The translations under genes were made by a program, and so were the position numbers. 64,000 nt of DNA from Chitinophaga filiformis (GTDB lineage Bacteria; Bacteroidota; Bacteroidia; Chitinophagales; Chitinophagaceae), in NCBI RefSeq assembly GCF_021646545.1, contig NZ_JAKIRP010000002.1, positions 248,001 through 312,000 of the forward strand. The letters are read 5' to 3'. Numbering within the stretch: the first letter of the stretch is position 1; every line of letters starts with the position of its first letter. The notes under the pieces are model-generated. The model saw only the letters and a program-made list of their open reading frames with translations, was not told where the DNA came from and did no database searches. Of the stretch, positions 25,670-35,360 are shown one piece after another.

Positions 25670-28600
25670 TTAAGGACAAGGATGAGGCGCGTTGATATTT
25701 TGATGTTCCAACCCGGCCAGCGGGTATTTTACAGTAACAAGATGCTTGGTCTGGATCTTGTTCTTGGTCGTAATTTTAGTATACTTATATGTGATCGTCA
25801 TTTTATTGTCTACTGCAAAGTTATGCATCGCAGGATTACAAAACTCACATGGCGCTATTCCTGGTACCGGGTAGCCTTTTCCTGAGGGTAGCCTTATGAA
25901 TGATGGTTTCGATTCAATTTCCAATGTAGCACCATGCAATTTTTCCATATCGTCCTTAAATCGTTCCTGCAGCTGGCGTATCAGCTTTTGTTCAGCGTCT
26001 TCTAAACGGCCTTCTACTTTTTTTGCGCCACTGGATGCCCGTATGGTCTTTAATTGCTCCGGAGCCTGCCCTTTCAGCGTCAATACCGAATCTATTATGG
26101 TCAGACCAAGGACGTCTATCTGGGTGTTGGTATCCCTTACATAACTATAAAAAGTGGCATTGGTGCTGGCAAGTCGTATGGGGTCCTGGCTGATATAGAC
26201 GCCTTCTTCCGGTAAATAATACCTGAACCGGTTGTAATATAACTCCGTCTCTATATCATGGTACTGACCCTGATACCGGAAAGGTATGAAAGTGAGGTCG
26301 CCATTCCGCTTGCGCGGTTTGCCATAGATATCCAGCTCGCAGGCCCATACCAGCGTACCTTCTGCATCATATGCCTGACAAGGGGTGCCCAGATGATCAG
26401 TAATGATAGAATAGGCTTTACCGTCAATGATCTTCGCTGACGGGGCTCCAGCTCCTTCGAACACCCAGGTGATGAGTGATGCTGGTGGTACTGGCTCAGG
26501 TGGCTGTACCACATTGCCCATTTCATCCACTTCTGTCACAGGTCTTTGACTGGCTTCATATGTCCACTCATGCAGGGGAGCATGCTCATCCCAGATCCAG
26601 CGGGTGATCTGTTGCTTGTATATTTTGGCGGTCCTCCTACCTAAAGCATCATATTCGAAACAAACGGCGGTATTGTCAGGACGGATCACCTTTTTCAACA
26701 TGCCGTTGCCATACCATTCATACTGCCAGGTCTTCAGGTCAGCAGTGATCTTCCTGCTGAGATTACCTTCTTCATCATATTCGAACCTTCCCTGTGCAGA
26801 TGCTTTTAATTGTCCGCCGGCATTGTATTTCCGATCGTTCCGCTGTTCTGTGCGGAACAGATTACCAAGTTTATCCGGCAGCCTGAAGTCATATTGACCG
26901 TTCTCATACTGTGCCCAGGAGAGATTGCCAAATTCATCATGCCCGAACTTAGTCACTCCTTCGTCCAGTGCATTCACGATCTGCCGCAATCTGTCATTCG
27001 GGTCCCAGCGGTAATGTAAATTACGGGTGATCTCATCACCATGCCGTACAGTATGTGCTGATGGCATTCCCCCACTATCATAAGTCCATTTACTTTGGAT
27101 ATTGCCGGGAAGATAACGTGCTACTTCCAATCCCAGGTGATTGCACATGATCTCTGTCACCCACGGTGCCTTTGTGCCTTCATGGCTGGCCCTGATGCCT
27201 GTTACGGCACCTATCTTGTTGTGCGTGATTTCTATCAGTGCTCCCAATGAACTTTTAATACTATCTCTGCGACCATGTTTGTTATAGTTGCTCGTTACAG
27301 TATGTCCGTTTTGCTGCTCTTCTATCACACGCCCCAGATTGTCTCTTTTAAAGGTGACAATATTAAATTCATTGACGGCTTCAATCAGCAACCCGTTGCG
27401 ATCGTAGGTATAAGTTTCCCAGCTGCCGTCACTGTACTCGGCGCGTGTGATCTGGTGTCTGCTGTTATATTCAAAGACTGTTTGTCTGCCACCCGGGCGG
27501 TGCATGGTGATCAGATTGCCGGTAGCATCCATACTGTAGCGGCGTATAATACCATCAAAACTTCTATCCTCGATGATCTCTCCCCGTGCATTACGAATGA
27601 AACGGAAGCTGCTGCCATGTTCGTCAACAACTGTACTCAGCTGATCTTCTGTATCGTATACCAAATGCATCTTCACGCCATTTTCTTCCCGTAGTTTCAG
27701 CTTACCCAATGGTGTGTACTGGAACTTCACATCATTGTATTTATCCTTTGCCCGTATTACGTCGAGATAGGCGTTATATTGCAGTTGTACAACATTCCCA
27801 TCCGGGACATGCACCTCTGTTGCCCGCCCTAATTTATCATAACGGAAGGTTTGTTTTTGCTGCTGAGGATTGGTGGCACTCAGGCATTGTCCCCAGTTGT
27901 CATATTCCCAGCTGGCAATGCCTCCATCGGGAAGTTTAAGTGCAGCAAGATTATAGTCGTCATCATAGCTGAAAATAGTCTCGCCTGCATGATATTCCGC
28001 TATACTGCCCAGCAGGTTTTTTTCATTATAGGAGAATAGTTGTAATGTGCCATTGGCGTCACTACGACTATGCAGCAGCCCATTCTCATAATAGACATAG
28101 GAAGTATTGTTGCCCTGTGCATCACTGGCCACCAATAAATTACCTGTTTCATCATAAGTGTAATTTAGCTGGCTTCCATCCGGGTATACCACTGATGTGC
28201 AGTTCCCCATTTCATCATAGACATAACCGGTCATGTTCCCATCTTCATCGATCTGCCTGTAGATCTCAAAATCCGGCGTGTATTCCGTGAAGGTGGAATA
28301 TCCCAGCGGATCTTTGATCTGGTATACAACAAAGTCCGGTGTGTAATAATACGTAGTGGTTTGCCCCAGGGAATTGGTAACAAGGTTATATCCTTCTTTC
28401 GGATGATAAGCGATATAACCTTCCAGTAATCCGCCATCACCCCAGGTATGCACGCAGCGCCCCTGTTTATCATATTCCCAGTAAAAAGACTGGCCATTCC
28501 GATCCGTCTTTTTGATCATCAGGTGATCTCGATATGTCATTGATGTGGTTTGCTCCAGTGCATCAGTGATGCCGGTAAGATCTCCCTGATCGTTATAGGT

Positions 28601-29797
28601 ATAACTGATCAGCGGTCTTTCCTCGCCACGGTGACGTGCTGTGACGCCGGTAATACGCCCTGCACTGTCACTGCTTATATGCAGGTGTCTGCCCACACTG
28701 TCTATGACACGCACGATCGCTCCACGGCTGTTATAGTGGAAGCTGATCATGAACTGCGCTTTATCATGAATAGTGGAGAGATGATACTGAGTAGCCCCGT
28801 TGTATGTTTTACGGAAGGTATAGAACAAGCCATTGTCATGGTTGTACAACTGGTATTCATCCATATCGGTCCGTTTCAGCGTCATTTTCTCATGCCGGTT
28901 ATAGTCGCTGTCACCGCTGGCTGGCAAAGCCTCAAACACCGCAGTACGTCCGTCTCCCAGTAATACCACTACAGCGCCGTCACTGATAAACTCTTCGATG
29001 CGCATATCATAGCAAAGATGTGTACCATGACCCAGCGCGCCCTCAAATGAGCTGTCACTGTTCCATGATCGTTCCCACCTCAGCGGAATAGGACCGGGCA
29101 GCTCAAAGTCAAGACCATCATAGATCATGATACCCTGTACCAGGTCCACTGGCTCGAAGCCTTTTTTACAGAGTGTTTTACTCAGTTTATTACTGCCGAT
29201 CTTGCCTTTCAGTGCATGATTGAATTTGGTTAAACCTTTCCTCCCCATCTTACCCAGGCCTTTCATCAATGCACCAAATCCGAAAGACATCACAAGGTTC
29301 AGCAATACACCGGCCCAGTCAGGCACATAGGGACCACCTACCATCACCGGCTTTCCAAATGACAGCGGAATAGAGAATGAGGTAGGCAGATACATACTGG
29401 GGATAGGTTTCAGCTTCTTGCCCGGTTGCAGCGAGAGCGGAATACCAATATCGTTACAGGTCATCAGCATATGACCTGTGGGGCTTAACAACCTGCCTTC
29501 GGCTTTCACGGTCTTACTGCCGAAGAAGTTGACAGAATCATGGCCTATCATGGGCGCCAGCAGCCAGGGACCTCCCATGGGGAAGTGAAAGAGGATGATG
29601 ATGATACCGCTTGTATCGCTTACTCCTCTGGGTACGTGGTTAACCTTGGTGCTGGCGCCCATGAATGGAATATAATCCATGGGGTCCAGTACAAAACCAA
29701 TGTAAGGATGGGGCAGGGGAATGGGGAATCCCAGCAGGATAACAATATGTATGTCGAGCCCTATAACGGGAATGAAATGTTTATTGCTGACCAGCAT
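25670..29797 (-). CDS. Rhs-repeat T6SS effector with PAAR-like N-terminus and deaminase-like tip
   Basis: The 1375-residue protein has three parts. Residues about 1-230 form a hydrophobic PAAR-like region (GSKTVKAEGRLLSPTGHML, DIGIPL) that would sit on the VgrG tip. A DUF6531-type segment (DLVQGIMIYDGLDFELPGP) leads into some 900 residues of Rhs/YD repeats (YDELGN/YDxxGR-like), which build a cocoon. The Rhs core ends with DPIRLASTNATFYSYVRDTN and the self-cleavage-type motif DVLGL (1228-1232). The last 143 residues are the toxin. They hold DAEQKLIRQL (Asp1267-Glu1269) and APCEFCNPAMHNFA (Cys1317, Cys1320), which read as the zinc motifs of cytidine-deaminase-fold toxins with Asp in place of the usual His. 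The start lies 5 bp after the adaptor gene. Confidence 0.88.
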   Translation of the reverse strand: MLVSNKHFIPVIGLDIHIVILLGFPIPLPHPYIGFVLDPMDYIPFMGASTKVNHVPRGVSDTSGIIIILFHFPMGGPWLLAPMIGHDSVNFFGSKTVKAEGRLLSPTGHMLMTCNDIGIPLSLQPGKKLKPIPSMYLPTSFSIPLSFGKPVMVGGPYVPDWAGVLLNLVMSFGFGALMKGLGKMGRKGLTKFNHALKGKIGSNKLSKTLCKKGFEPVDLVQGIMIYDGLDFELPGPIPLRWERSWNSDSSFEGALGHGTHLCYDMRIEEFISDGAVVVLLGDGRTAVFEALPASGDSDYNRHEKMTLKRTDMDEYQLYNHDNGLFYTFRKTYNGATQYHLSTIHDKAQFMISFHYNSRGAIVRVIDSVGRHLHISSDSAGRITGVTARHRGEERPLISYTYNDQGDLTGITDALEQTTSMTYRDHLMIKKTDRNGQSFYWEYDKQGRCVHTWGDGGLLEGYIAYHPKEGYNLVTNSLGQTTTYYYTPDFVVYQIKDPLGYSTFTEYTPDFEIYRQIDEDGNMTGYVYDEMGNCTSVVYPDGSQLNYTYDETGNLLVASDAQGNNTSYVYYENGLLHSRSDANGTLQLFSYNEKNLLGSIAEYHAGETIFSYDDDYNLAALKLPDGGIASWEYDNWGQCLSATNPQQQKQTFRYDKLGRATEVHVPDGNVVQLQYNAYLDVIRAKDKYNDVKFQYTPLGKLKLREENGVKMHLVYDTEDQLSTVVDEHGSSFRFIRNARGEIIEDRSFDGIIRRYSMDATGNLITMHRPGGRQTVFEYNSRHQITRAEYSDGSWETYTYDRNGLLIEAVNEFNIVTFKRDNLGRVIEEQQNGHTVTSNYNKHGRRDSIKSSLGALIEITHNKIGAVTGIRASHEGTKAPWVTEIMCNHLGLEVARYLPGNIQSKWTYDSGGMPSAHTVRHGDEITRNLHYRWDPNDRLRQIVNALDEGVTKFGHDEFGNLSWAQYENGQYDFRLPDKLGNLFRTEQRNDRKYNAGGQLKASAQGRFEYDEEGNLSRKITADLKTWQYEWYGNGMLKKVIRPDNTAVCFEYDALGRRTAKIYKQQITRWIWDEHAPLHEWTYEASQRPVTEVDEMGNVVQPPEPVPPASLITWVFEGAGAPSAKIIDGKAYSIITDHLGTPCQAYDAEGTLVWACELDIYGKPRKRNGDLTFIPFRYQGQYHDIETELYYNRFRYYLPEEGVYISQDPIRLASTNATFYSYVRDTNTQIDVLGLTIIDSVLTLKGQAPEQLKTIRASSGAKKVEGRLEDAEQKLIRQLQERFKDDMEKLHGATLEIESKPSFIRLPSGKGYPVPGIAPCEFCNPAMHNFAVDNKMTITYKYTKITTKNKIQTKHLVTVKYPLAGLEHQNINAPHPCP

Positions 29798-29802
29798 AAG
29801 CT

Positions 29803-31194
29803 TTATTTTAGAGGCTGAAGCGACTCGGGTTGTTCCATTTCAAGTGGAAGAATCATGGGTTCACGGTTCTTCCTGACCGTGTCTACGTCAGTTTTCCAGT
29901 CATGGCCAAATACTCTGCTCATTTTCTCATCTATCGCCTTTACAATATCATGTTTGCGATTGGCATGTACATAGTCGTAGTAGTCACGCAGCAGGTATAT
30001 ATAGATGGATGCACTGATCTCTTCGTCAGTTAAGTGTAGTCCAGCCTTATATCCTTTTTCCAGCACGTCATAGTACCTGCCGCTGTCCTTTCTTCTGCAC
30101 AGCTCTGCAGCCTGGTACCAGGCATTCAGTGCCTGCTGGGAAAATTTATGTTGTTCGGCCAGTTCTGCCTGTTGGATGAACCAGTTGATGGCTTCCGTAA
30201 AGCGGCGGCGTATTTGCGCGTAAGCGCCATGATAGCCGTAGAATTGTACCAGCAGCGGAAGACATGCGGCGTCTCCCATCTGTGTGCCCTGCTTGGCAAT
30301 GCGTTGTCCGCGTTCCAGCAGCTCAGGTATTTTTGGGTCTTTTTTGAAGTGAAATAACATCCCCGCGTACATGATGTGGGCGGTGGCAAACAATCCTTTA
30401 TTGCCACTTCGCTGTGTAGCATCGAGTGCCTGCTGTCCCCAGCGGTGAAGACGCTTCACGTCCTTGTCTTTCAGGGCCGCACCCATTTCAAACACACATT
30501 TTCGCAGCATGATCTCCGGGTCATTGGGATTGCCGGTAGTAGCCAGTTTCTGTATAGCAGCATTCAGGTCCATCGGCACATGGATGCTGCAGATCATATC
30601 AGGGAACTGACGGTCATGAAAGGCAAAATGCTCTGCATTGATATGATCAATGACCAGCAGTTTCACACCGGCAGGAATACCTTTCTTCAGCAGGGTGGAG
30701 ATCCAGTTCTTCATGTCTTTTGTACTGCTCACCTGGCGGGGTATCAGTGCAAGCACCAGCTGTTTGTTTTGCTGGGGCAGTGATTGCCGGAAGCTGCCCA
30801 GTAAGGACAACAGTACGTCGTCCATGGGCGTGCCATTACTGCGTTCCAGCAGTTGTTTAAAAGGGCGGGGATCCCAGAGAAAGAGCGATCGCTCATTCAC
30901 CTGTTGCAGCAACGCGGTACTTTTTTCGTATGTATCCAGCCAGTCTTTGATCAGCGCTGCACTGAAGGTATCTTCATCTTCGAAGGAAGTGAACTGGGTA
31001 ACAAACACTTCCGGCAGGCTGCCATGCTCTGATGATTCCAGTTTACAGAATCCTTCATAGACACGGGCTTCTTCCGGTTTGATGATAAACCGTACGAATC
31101 TGAGTGATGGTTTATTGGCAGTTTTCTCCATCCATTGTTTCTGGATGAGATTAACTAACTGTGCTATAGGATTATGCTCGTTCATAGGATGCAT
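29803..31194 (-). CDS. Putative VgrG-Rhs adaptor/chaperone, TPR-like
   Basis: The 463-residue protein starts immediately after the vgrG stop and ends 5 bp before the rhs gene, so all three are co-translated. The first 220 residues look alpha/beta (LVLALIPRQVSSTKDMKNWI, VKLLVIDHINAEHFAFHDRQ) and the rest is a helical hairpin array of TPR type (FATAHIMYAGMLFHFKKDPK, ALNAWYQAAELCRRKDSGRY). It is not DUF4123, DUF1795 or DUF2169, the known T6SS adaptor families, by any motif I can see. By position it most likely loads the Rhs effector onto VgrG. Met4 (31185) is an alternative start. The name is inference. Confidence 0.6.
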   Translation of the reverse strand: MHPMNEHNPIAQLVNLIQKQWMEKTANKPSLRFVRFIIKPEEARVYEGFCKLESSEHGSLPEVFVTQFTSFEDEDTFSAALIKDWLDTYEKSTALLQQVNERSLFLWDPRPFKQLLERSNGTPMDDVLLSLLGSFRQSLPQQNKQLVLALIPRQVSSTKDMKNWISTLLKKGIPAGVKLLVIDHINAEHFAFHDRQFPDMICSIHVPMDLNAAIQKLATTGNPNDPEIMLRKCVFEMGAALKDKDVKRLHRWGQQALDATQRSGNKGLFATAHIMYAGMLFHFKKDPKIPELLERGQRIAKQGTQMGDAACLPLLVQFYGYHGAYAQIRRRFTEAINWFIQQAELAEQHKFSQQALNAWYQAAELCRRKDSGRYYDVLEKGYKAGLHLTDEEISASIYIYLLRDYYDYVHANRKHDIVKAIDEKMSRVFGHDWKTDVDTVRKNREPMILPLEMEQPESLQPLK

Positions 31195-33048
31195 TTAACA
31201 GTTCAGATTGAGCATGCCACCTACTATATCGGTAGTTTTATTTCCATCTATCTTCACATTTCCTTTCGTGCTGTCGATCTTCACCACCTGTTCGCCGGTA
31301 GCATAAAAGTTCTTGGAATTGACATACAGGTTGGATTTGCTGGAAACAGTGTTCGCGTCTTCTGCAGCACATAAAATGGTCTTGGCGCCGGTTTCAATAT
31401 TATTGGCAGCATTATCCACCAGTATGCTGGCATTCTGTTCACCAATGAATACTTTCTCTGAGCCTATAAGATGGATCTCTTTAGATTTGAGCTCTATCTT
31501 ATTAGGCGCTTCCACCACAATATGGTCTTCTGTCTTCACTGTGATCAGCGTCTGGGAGCTCACTGTAATATTACCTGCTCCGTCCATGGCCATGCTACTG
31601 CCATTTTTGTCGGTCACCGTAATACTACCGGTAGCATCGTTCAGCAGAATAGTATTACCACTTCTGGTCTTCAATGCCTTCACGTCATTGCCGGCATTGC
31701 CATAGCTGCTTTTAGCACCGCCATTGTAGGTAGCGCCTATTACAAAGGGCTGTTCAGGATTACCACCTTCAAATTCTGTGATCACTTCCTCGCCAACTTC
31801 CGGCATGATGAACATACCTTTATCACCACCGCCTGAAGCAGATACAACACGTATCCATGGGGTTTGACCTTGTTGCATCCAGCGGAAGCGCACGCGGATA
31901 CGGCCCAGTCCTTTGGGATCATTATTGTCGAGTACTACCGCCGATTGTGGTTCTGTATATGGAATGTTGGTCAGGTCAACATGAGGGGCAGCCGCATCAG
32001 CCGGGATGCCTTCAAACATATTATGGTAGCTGCCGTTGGCGCCACAGTAGTGGCGGATGTTAGTGATCATGAACTCGCCATGATGCTGCTCCTGCCCAAA
32101 TGCAGATTCTTTAATGCTCACAGTATCGCCAATACGGAAAGATGGATTAGTGCTGCTGCCTTTGAGGGTTACCATCTTGGCCAGTTTACCCTTTTTCTGT
32201 AGGGTAGCCAGTCTATCCATCTGCGATTTGGCGCTGCTGTTAAACGCATAGTTCATTTTATACAGGCCCTCGCGGCTATACAGTTTACTACTGATATCGC
32301 TGGCATGTTGTGAGTAGGCATTCAGCTTACCTGTTTCTTTGGATTGCGTGGTATCTTCCACTACTTTATCCTGGCGGTAGTCATACCCGTTCAATTTGGC
32401 ATTGTTAGGCAATACAGATAATGCAATATTGAAATCAAGCAGATCTACCTGGTGTGTCAGTGTCACCTTCTGCGGAGAGAATTTACCAAAGATCTGCTGT
32501 TGACCGTCATAAAAGAACCATTCGCCGTGACGTTCCGCCAGACGTGTAATAAAAGCCTGTGAGCTTTCATTATACTGCACCACATATTTCTGTGTTTCTT
32601 TTGTCTCGGGGTTGATCGCTGTTTTCAGCACATTGGGCGGATAACTCTTGACAGTAGCAGATATGATATCTGACAGGGATTTGTTCTCATAGGCGGCAAT
32701 ATGTGGATCATCATCCAGCAGGATGCTGGGACTGTGTCCGCGGATGATACAATGACCATGTGTGCCGTCACCCACCTTACCTGTTGTGATATTTGTGACC
32801 AGTCCTTTGAAGATGAGATCTTTTACACCTGGCAATTGTTCTGCGGGCGCCACGGTGATCTCCACTTCTTCACCCAGGAATTTGTTGGCAGCGCCAGACA
32901 TGCCGCCTCCCAGTTTTTCGAACCAGTCATAGCTTACATATATTTCAAACTCGTGATGGTCATTAATGTATTGTCTCAATTCGATGGTGTTGAACGTCTC
33001 GAATTGTTGTCCGGCTATGGAAAATGAGGTCTTTGTATTCAGTGCCAT
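31195..33048 (-). CDS. tssI: VgrG spike protein (TssI)
   Basis: The 617-residue protein is the trimeric spike of the T6SS needle. The N-terminal half resembles phage gp27 (FETFNTIELRQYINDHHEFE, LITRLAERHGEWFFYDGQQ), the middle is the gp5 OB-fold (VVLDNNDPKGLGRIRVRFRW, PEVGEEVITEFEGGNPEQPF), and the C-terminus is a beta-helix needle (SGNTILLNDATGSITVTDK...). It has no extra effector domain; the tip cargo is supplied by the Rhs protein encoded two genes downstream. It is the fourth gene of the minus-strand cargo operon. Confidence 0.95.
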   Translation of the reverse strand: MALNTKTSFSIAGQQFETFNTIELRQYINDHHEFEIYVSYDWFEKLGGGMSGAANKFLGEEVEITVAPAEQLPGVKDLIFKGLVTNITTGKVGDGTHGHCIIRGHSPSILLDDDPHIAAYENKSLSDIISATVKSYPPNVLKTAINPETKETQKYVVQYNESSQAFITRLAERHGEWFFYDGQQQIFGKFSPQKVTLTHQVDLLDFNIALSVLPNNAKLNGYDYRQDKVVEDTTQSKETGKLNAYSQHASDISSKLYSREGLYKMNYAFNSSAKSQMDRLATLQKKGKLAKMVTLKGSSTNPSFRIGDTVSIKESAFGQEQHHGEFMITNIRHYCGANGSYHNMFEGIPADAAAPHVDLTNIPYTEPQSAVVLDNNDPKGLGRIRVRFRWMQQGQTPWIRVVSASGGGDKGMFIMPEVGEEVITEFEGGNPEQPFVIGATYNGGAKSSYGNAGNDVKALKTRSGNTILLNDATGSITVTDKNGSSMAMDGAGNITVSSQTLITVKTEDHIVVEAPNKIELKSKEIHLIGSEKVFIGEQNASILVDNAANNIETGAKTILCAAEDANTVSSKSNLYVNSKNFYATGEQVVKIDSTKGNVKIDGNKTTDIVGGMLNLNC

Positions 33049-33121
33049 TGGAAAAAAAGTTAGGAATTACTAATGGGGCGTGTAGCCTCTTCTGTGTTAA
33101 AAAGTTCCTGATTCCTGAAGC

Positions 33122-33928
33122 TTAATATTTTGTTTTTTCTTTCAGTACAAGTGGTTTATTCAATGTGCCTGTTGCCTGTTCGGGTTGCAGGGAGATATTT
33201 TCTCCCTTGAAGGCGACATTAAAACTGGAAATACCGGGATCTGCCTGGTTGTCGGATATTATCTGGAAGATATTGTTGGACGTAATACTCCATGATTTGT
33301 ACCCGGGCAATCCCTCGATTGCACCGTTGGTATCTGTCTTTACATTGTCGTACAACAGGGTACCTTTGTCATCGTAGATGTCAAACTGCTTCCCCTTGAA
33401 GTAATAAGCCAGATAATTATTGGCGTGCATCCATAATGGCGCATTGCCGTCCTGTTTGGGTACGGGCGCCAGTTGGATGGAGTCCTTTTTGCCATCTTCG
33501 TAAATCAACCCTACCCAGAGATCTGTCCGGTCGTTATTATGGCTGATCAGGCTGAAATGTACGTTGTCATAAATAGCAGACTGACCACCGGTAAAAATGG
33601 GTTTATCCAGCAGCCATTCCTTGCGGGTGCCTGCATGTTTTGTACCTGTTACGGCGATCGGGAAATTTTCTGCACCATAAGTATACACACTGACCTGTTG
33701 CTGCCCGCTGGAGTTGGTGATGCGTAAAGCGCTCACAGGACTGAGGTATTTCGCAAAGTCTACCGTCTTCCAGAAAGTATCCTGCGGAGGATGTACTTTT
33801 CTGGCATCCAGGTAGGCTTTAGGCATCCACACAGCATCCTGCACGGCTACTTTGTTAGCTTGCGTCTGAGCGCAGGCGGTAGTGGCAGCGCATAACAGTG
33901 AGATACAAATGATGTGTAATATCTTCAT
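33122..33928 (-). CDS. Periplasmic protein, probable immunity to the Tae4-like amidase
   Basis: The 268-residue protein has a signal peptide (MKILHIICISLLCAATTACA, possibly a weak lipobox at TTAC) and a beta-rich body (SVYTYGAENFPIAVTG, NNYLAYYFKGKQFDIYDDKG). I do not recognise a family. It begins 7 bp after the stop of the Tae4-like amidase gene. Amidase effectors act in the periplasm and their immunity proteins are exported, so both position and localisation fit an immunity role. It is about twice the size of classical Tai4 and has no visible Tai4 motif, so it may be a new immunity family or a different accessory protein. Confidence 0.55.
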   Translation of the reverse strand: MKILHIICISLLCAATTACAQTQANKVAVQDAVWMPKAYLDARKVHPPQDTFWKTVDFAKYLSPVSALRITNSSGQQQVSVYTYGAENFPIAVTGTKHAGTRKEWLLDKPIFTGGQSAIYDNVHFSLISHNNDRTDLWVGLIYEDGKKDSIQLAPVPKQDGNAPLWMHANNYLAYYFKGKQFDIYDDKGTLLYDNVKTDTNGAIEGLPGYKSWSITSNNIFQIISDNQADPGISSFNVAFKGENISLQPEQATGTLNKPLVLKEKTKY

Positions 33929-33935
33929 ACAGTCT

Positions 33936-34433
33936 TTAGTTTACTTCCCAGAACCAGATCTGTTTTACCCGGCTGTCATTGGTATAATCGCCCGTGGCTG
34001 TTCTGATCTGTGTATTGACATGATACAGGAGATCAATATGATCGCCTGTATTATTGTTGCCATAAAAATCTTTAAAGAAAATAATGCCATTCTTTGACCA
34101 ATACTGATTGGTGATGAAGGCATTTTTTTGTGCGGCGTTGGCGCAATCCACCTGCAGAGGCTTACCAAAATTGCGCCAGATCCAGGTAGCCAGGCTTTCT
34201 GCACCGCGTGCATAGCCATGTTTACATTTCGGATCGGTATAATTGGCCAGGGAAATACCAGCTTTGATGAGGCAGTGCGACATACGGATGGCGCACTGGT
34301 TTTCGTAATGATAATAACCATTCCTGTCCTTTTCATCACAGGGCATAGCGTGTGCACTACCGGGAGGCGCCTCGGAATCGTGTGGATAACTGGACCATAA
34401 TGTGCTGAAAGCAGGGAACTTTTTCAGGGCCAT
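33936..34433 (-). CDS. tae4: T6SS amidase effector, Tae4 family
   Basis: The 165-residue protein is a peptidoglycan DL-amidase of the NlpC/P60-like Tae4 family, which cuts peptide cross-bridges in the periplasm of the target cell. The catalytic Cys47 lies in the signature NQCAIRMSHCL and the catalytic His132 in TGDHIDLLY; the family's RGAESLATWIWRNFG helix lies between them. There is no signal peptide, as expected for cargo carried by the T6SS. The gene lies between hcp and a periplasmic protein gene, so it may be loaded inside the Hcp tube, as known for small Tae effectors. Confidence 0.92.
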   Translation of the reverse strand: MALKKFPAFSTLWSSYPHDSEAPPGSAHAMPCDEKDRNGYYHYENQCAIRMSHCLIKAGISLANYTDPKCKHGYARGAESLATWIWRNFGKPLQVDCANAAQKNAFITNQYWSKNGIIFFKDFYGNNNTGDHIDLLYHVNTQIRTATGDYTNDSRVKQIWFWEVN

Positions 34434-34518
34434 GGATACATGTTTTTAATAAAAATTACATGTTTACATTGATGCATACAGCGCAGGGAAACAATGCTGT
34501 GGGAGCGTGACAATTATA

Positions 34519-34911
34519 TCACGACTGCGGCCAGGGATTCTGGTAAGTGGAACTTCCCAGCTGCACTTCCCTGGCAGACAGGACGAGTCTTATCTGCATC
34601 GGAACATCGCCGGCTGCCCTGAAATGTTCAGCATACTCTACACAATAGGCATCTGTAAATTTCAGTTCTTTCATTTTGGACATGGCGTCCCGACGGTAAA
34701 AGACAATACTCCCGCTCTTTGTCTGTGTATTGGAGATCATCCAGTCGAACAGGTTCGTATTTCCATCTGATTCTAGTAACACGGTCAGTGCTCCTCCCGT
34801 AGGACGGGCAGCTGGTTTTCCGTTGTGGTCTGTATGCTGAGCGAAAGAAAACTGGCAATCCAGCACATTGATTTCTTCACCATCTAAACGCAATACTGCT
34901 TTGAATGACAT
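34519..34911 (-). CDS. tssD: Hcp-like tube protein (TssD), copy 1
   Basis: The 130-residue protein is a Bacteroidota-type Hcp (TssD), the ring that stacks into the T6SS inner tube. MSFKAVLRLDGEEINVLDCQ at the start, GKPAARPTGGALTVLLES, the FDWM motif, TGSIVFYRRDAM-like strand and LVLSAREVQLGSSTYQNPWP at the end align with the second copy at 49910. It heads the cargo operon and may be a dedicated carrier for the Tae4 amidase. The minus strand carries TAAATTTG (34950-34957), a full -7 match, upstream. Confidence 0.9.
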   Translation of the reverse strand: MSFKAVLRLDGEEINVLDCQFSFAQHTDHNGKPAARPTGGALTVLLESDGNTNLFDWMISNTQTKSGSIVFYRRDAMSKMKELKFTDAYCVEYAEHFRAAGDVPMQIRLVLSAREVQLGSSTYQNPWPQS

Positions 34912-34949
34912 ACCCTTGAGGTTTAGCTTGATAAATATGGTATTGTTAA

Positions 34950-34957
34950 CAAATTTA
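34950..34957 (-). promoter_or_regulatory. -7 element for the cargo operon
   Basis: The minus strand reads TAAATTTG, a full match to TAnnTTTG, 39 bp upstream of the hcp start. No convincing -33 element at the right distance. Confidence 0.45.
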
Positions 34958-35360
34958 TTTATGACAGCAAATGAAGCATGTATATGGAAATTGGGGACAA
35001 CGTGTATTCATTTTCAGTAGGTCCCGCTCGGATTAACTGCTTTGTCAGCGGCAGGTTTTTCCATAGTTACTAAACTCAAATGCCGGATTAACGAATATAA
35101 CTACTCAATTAAAGATACATGGTCAGCACGAAAATAATTATTCTGAGACATATTGTAAATTATTTTATCAAAAATCAGGAATTAACAACGAAGTTATTGT
35201 CCTGTTCGCTGATTGGTAATCGCGAAATGCTCAAGTCCACCTATGCGTCGGGTATGCGTCGGGTATAAAGCGTACATAAGGGACATCCATTGGATAATGA
35301 TAACAGTATATCCGTCACCGTCCTGATAAGCAGGTCCCTATGTATTATCGTTGGGAGAGC

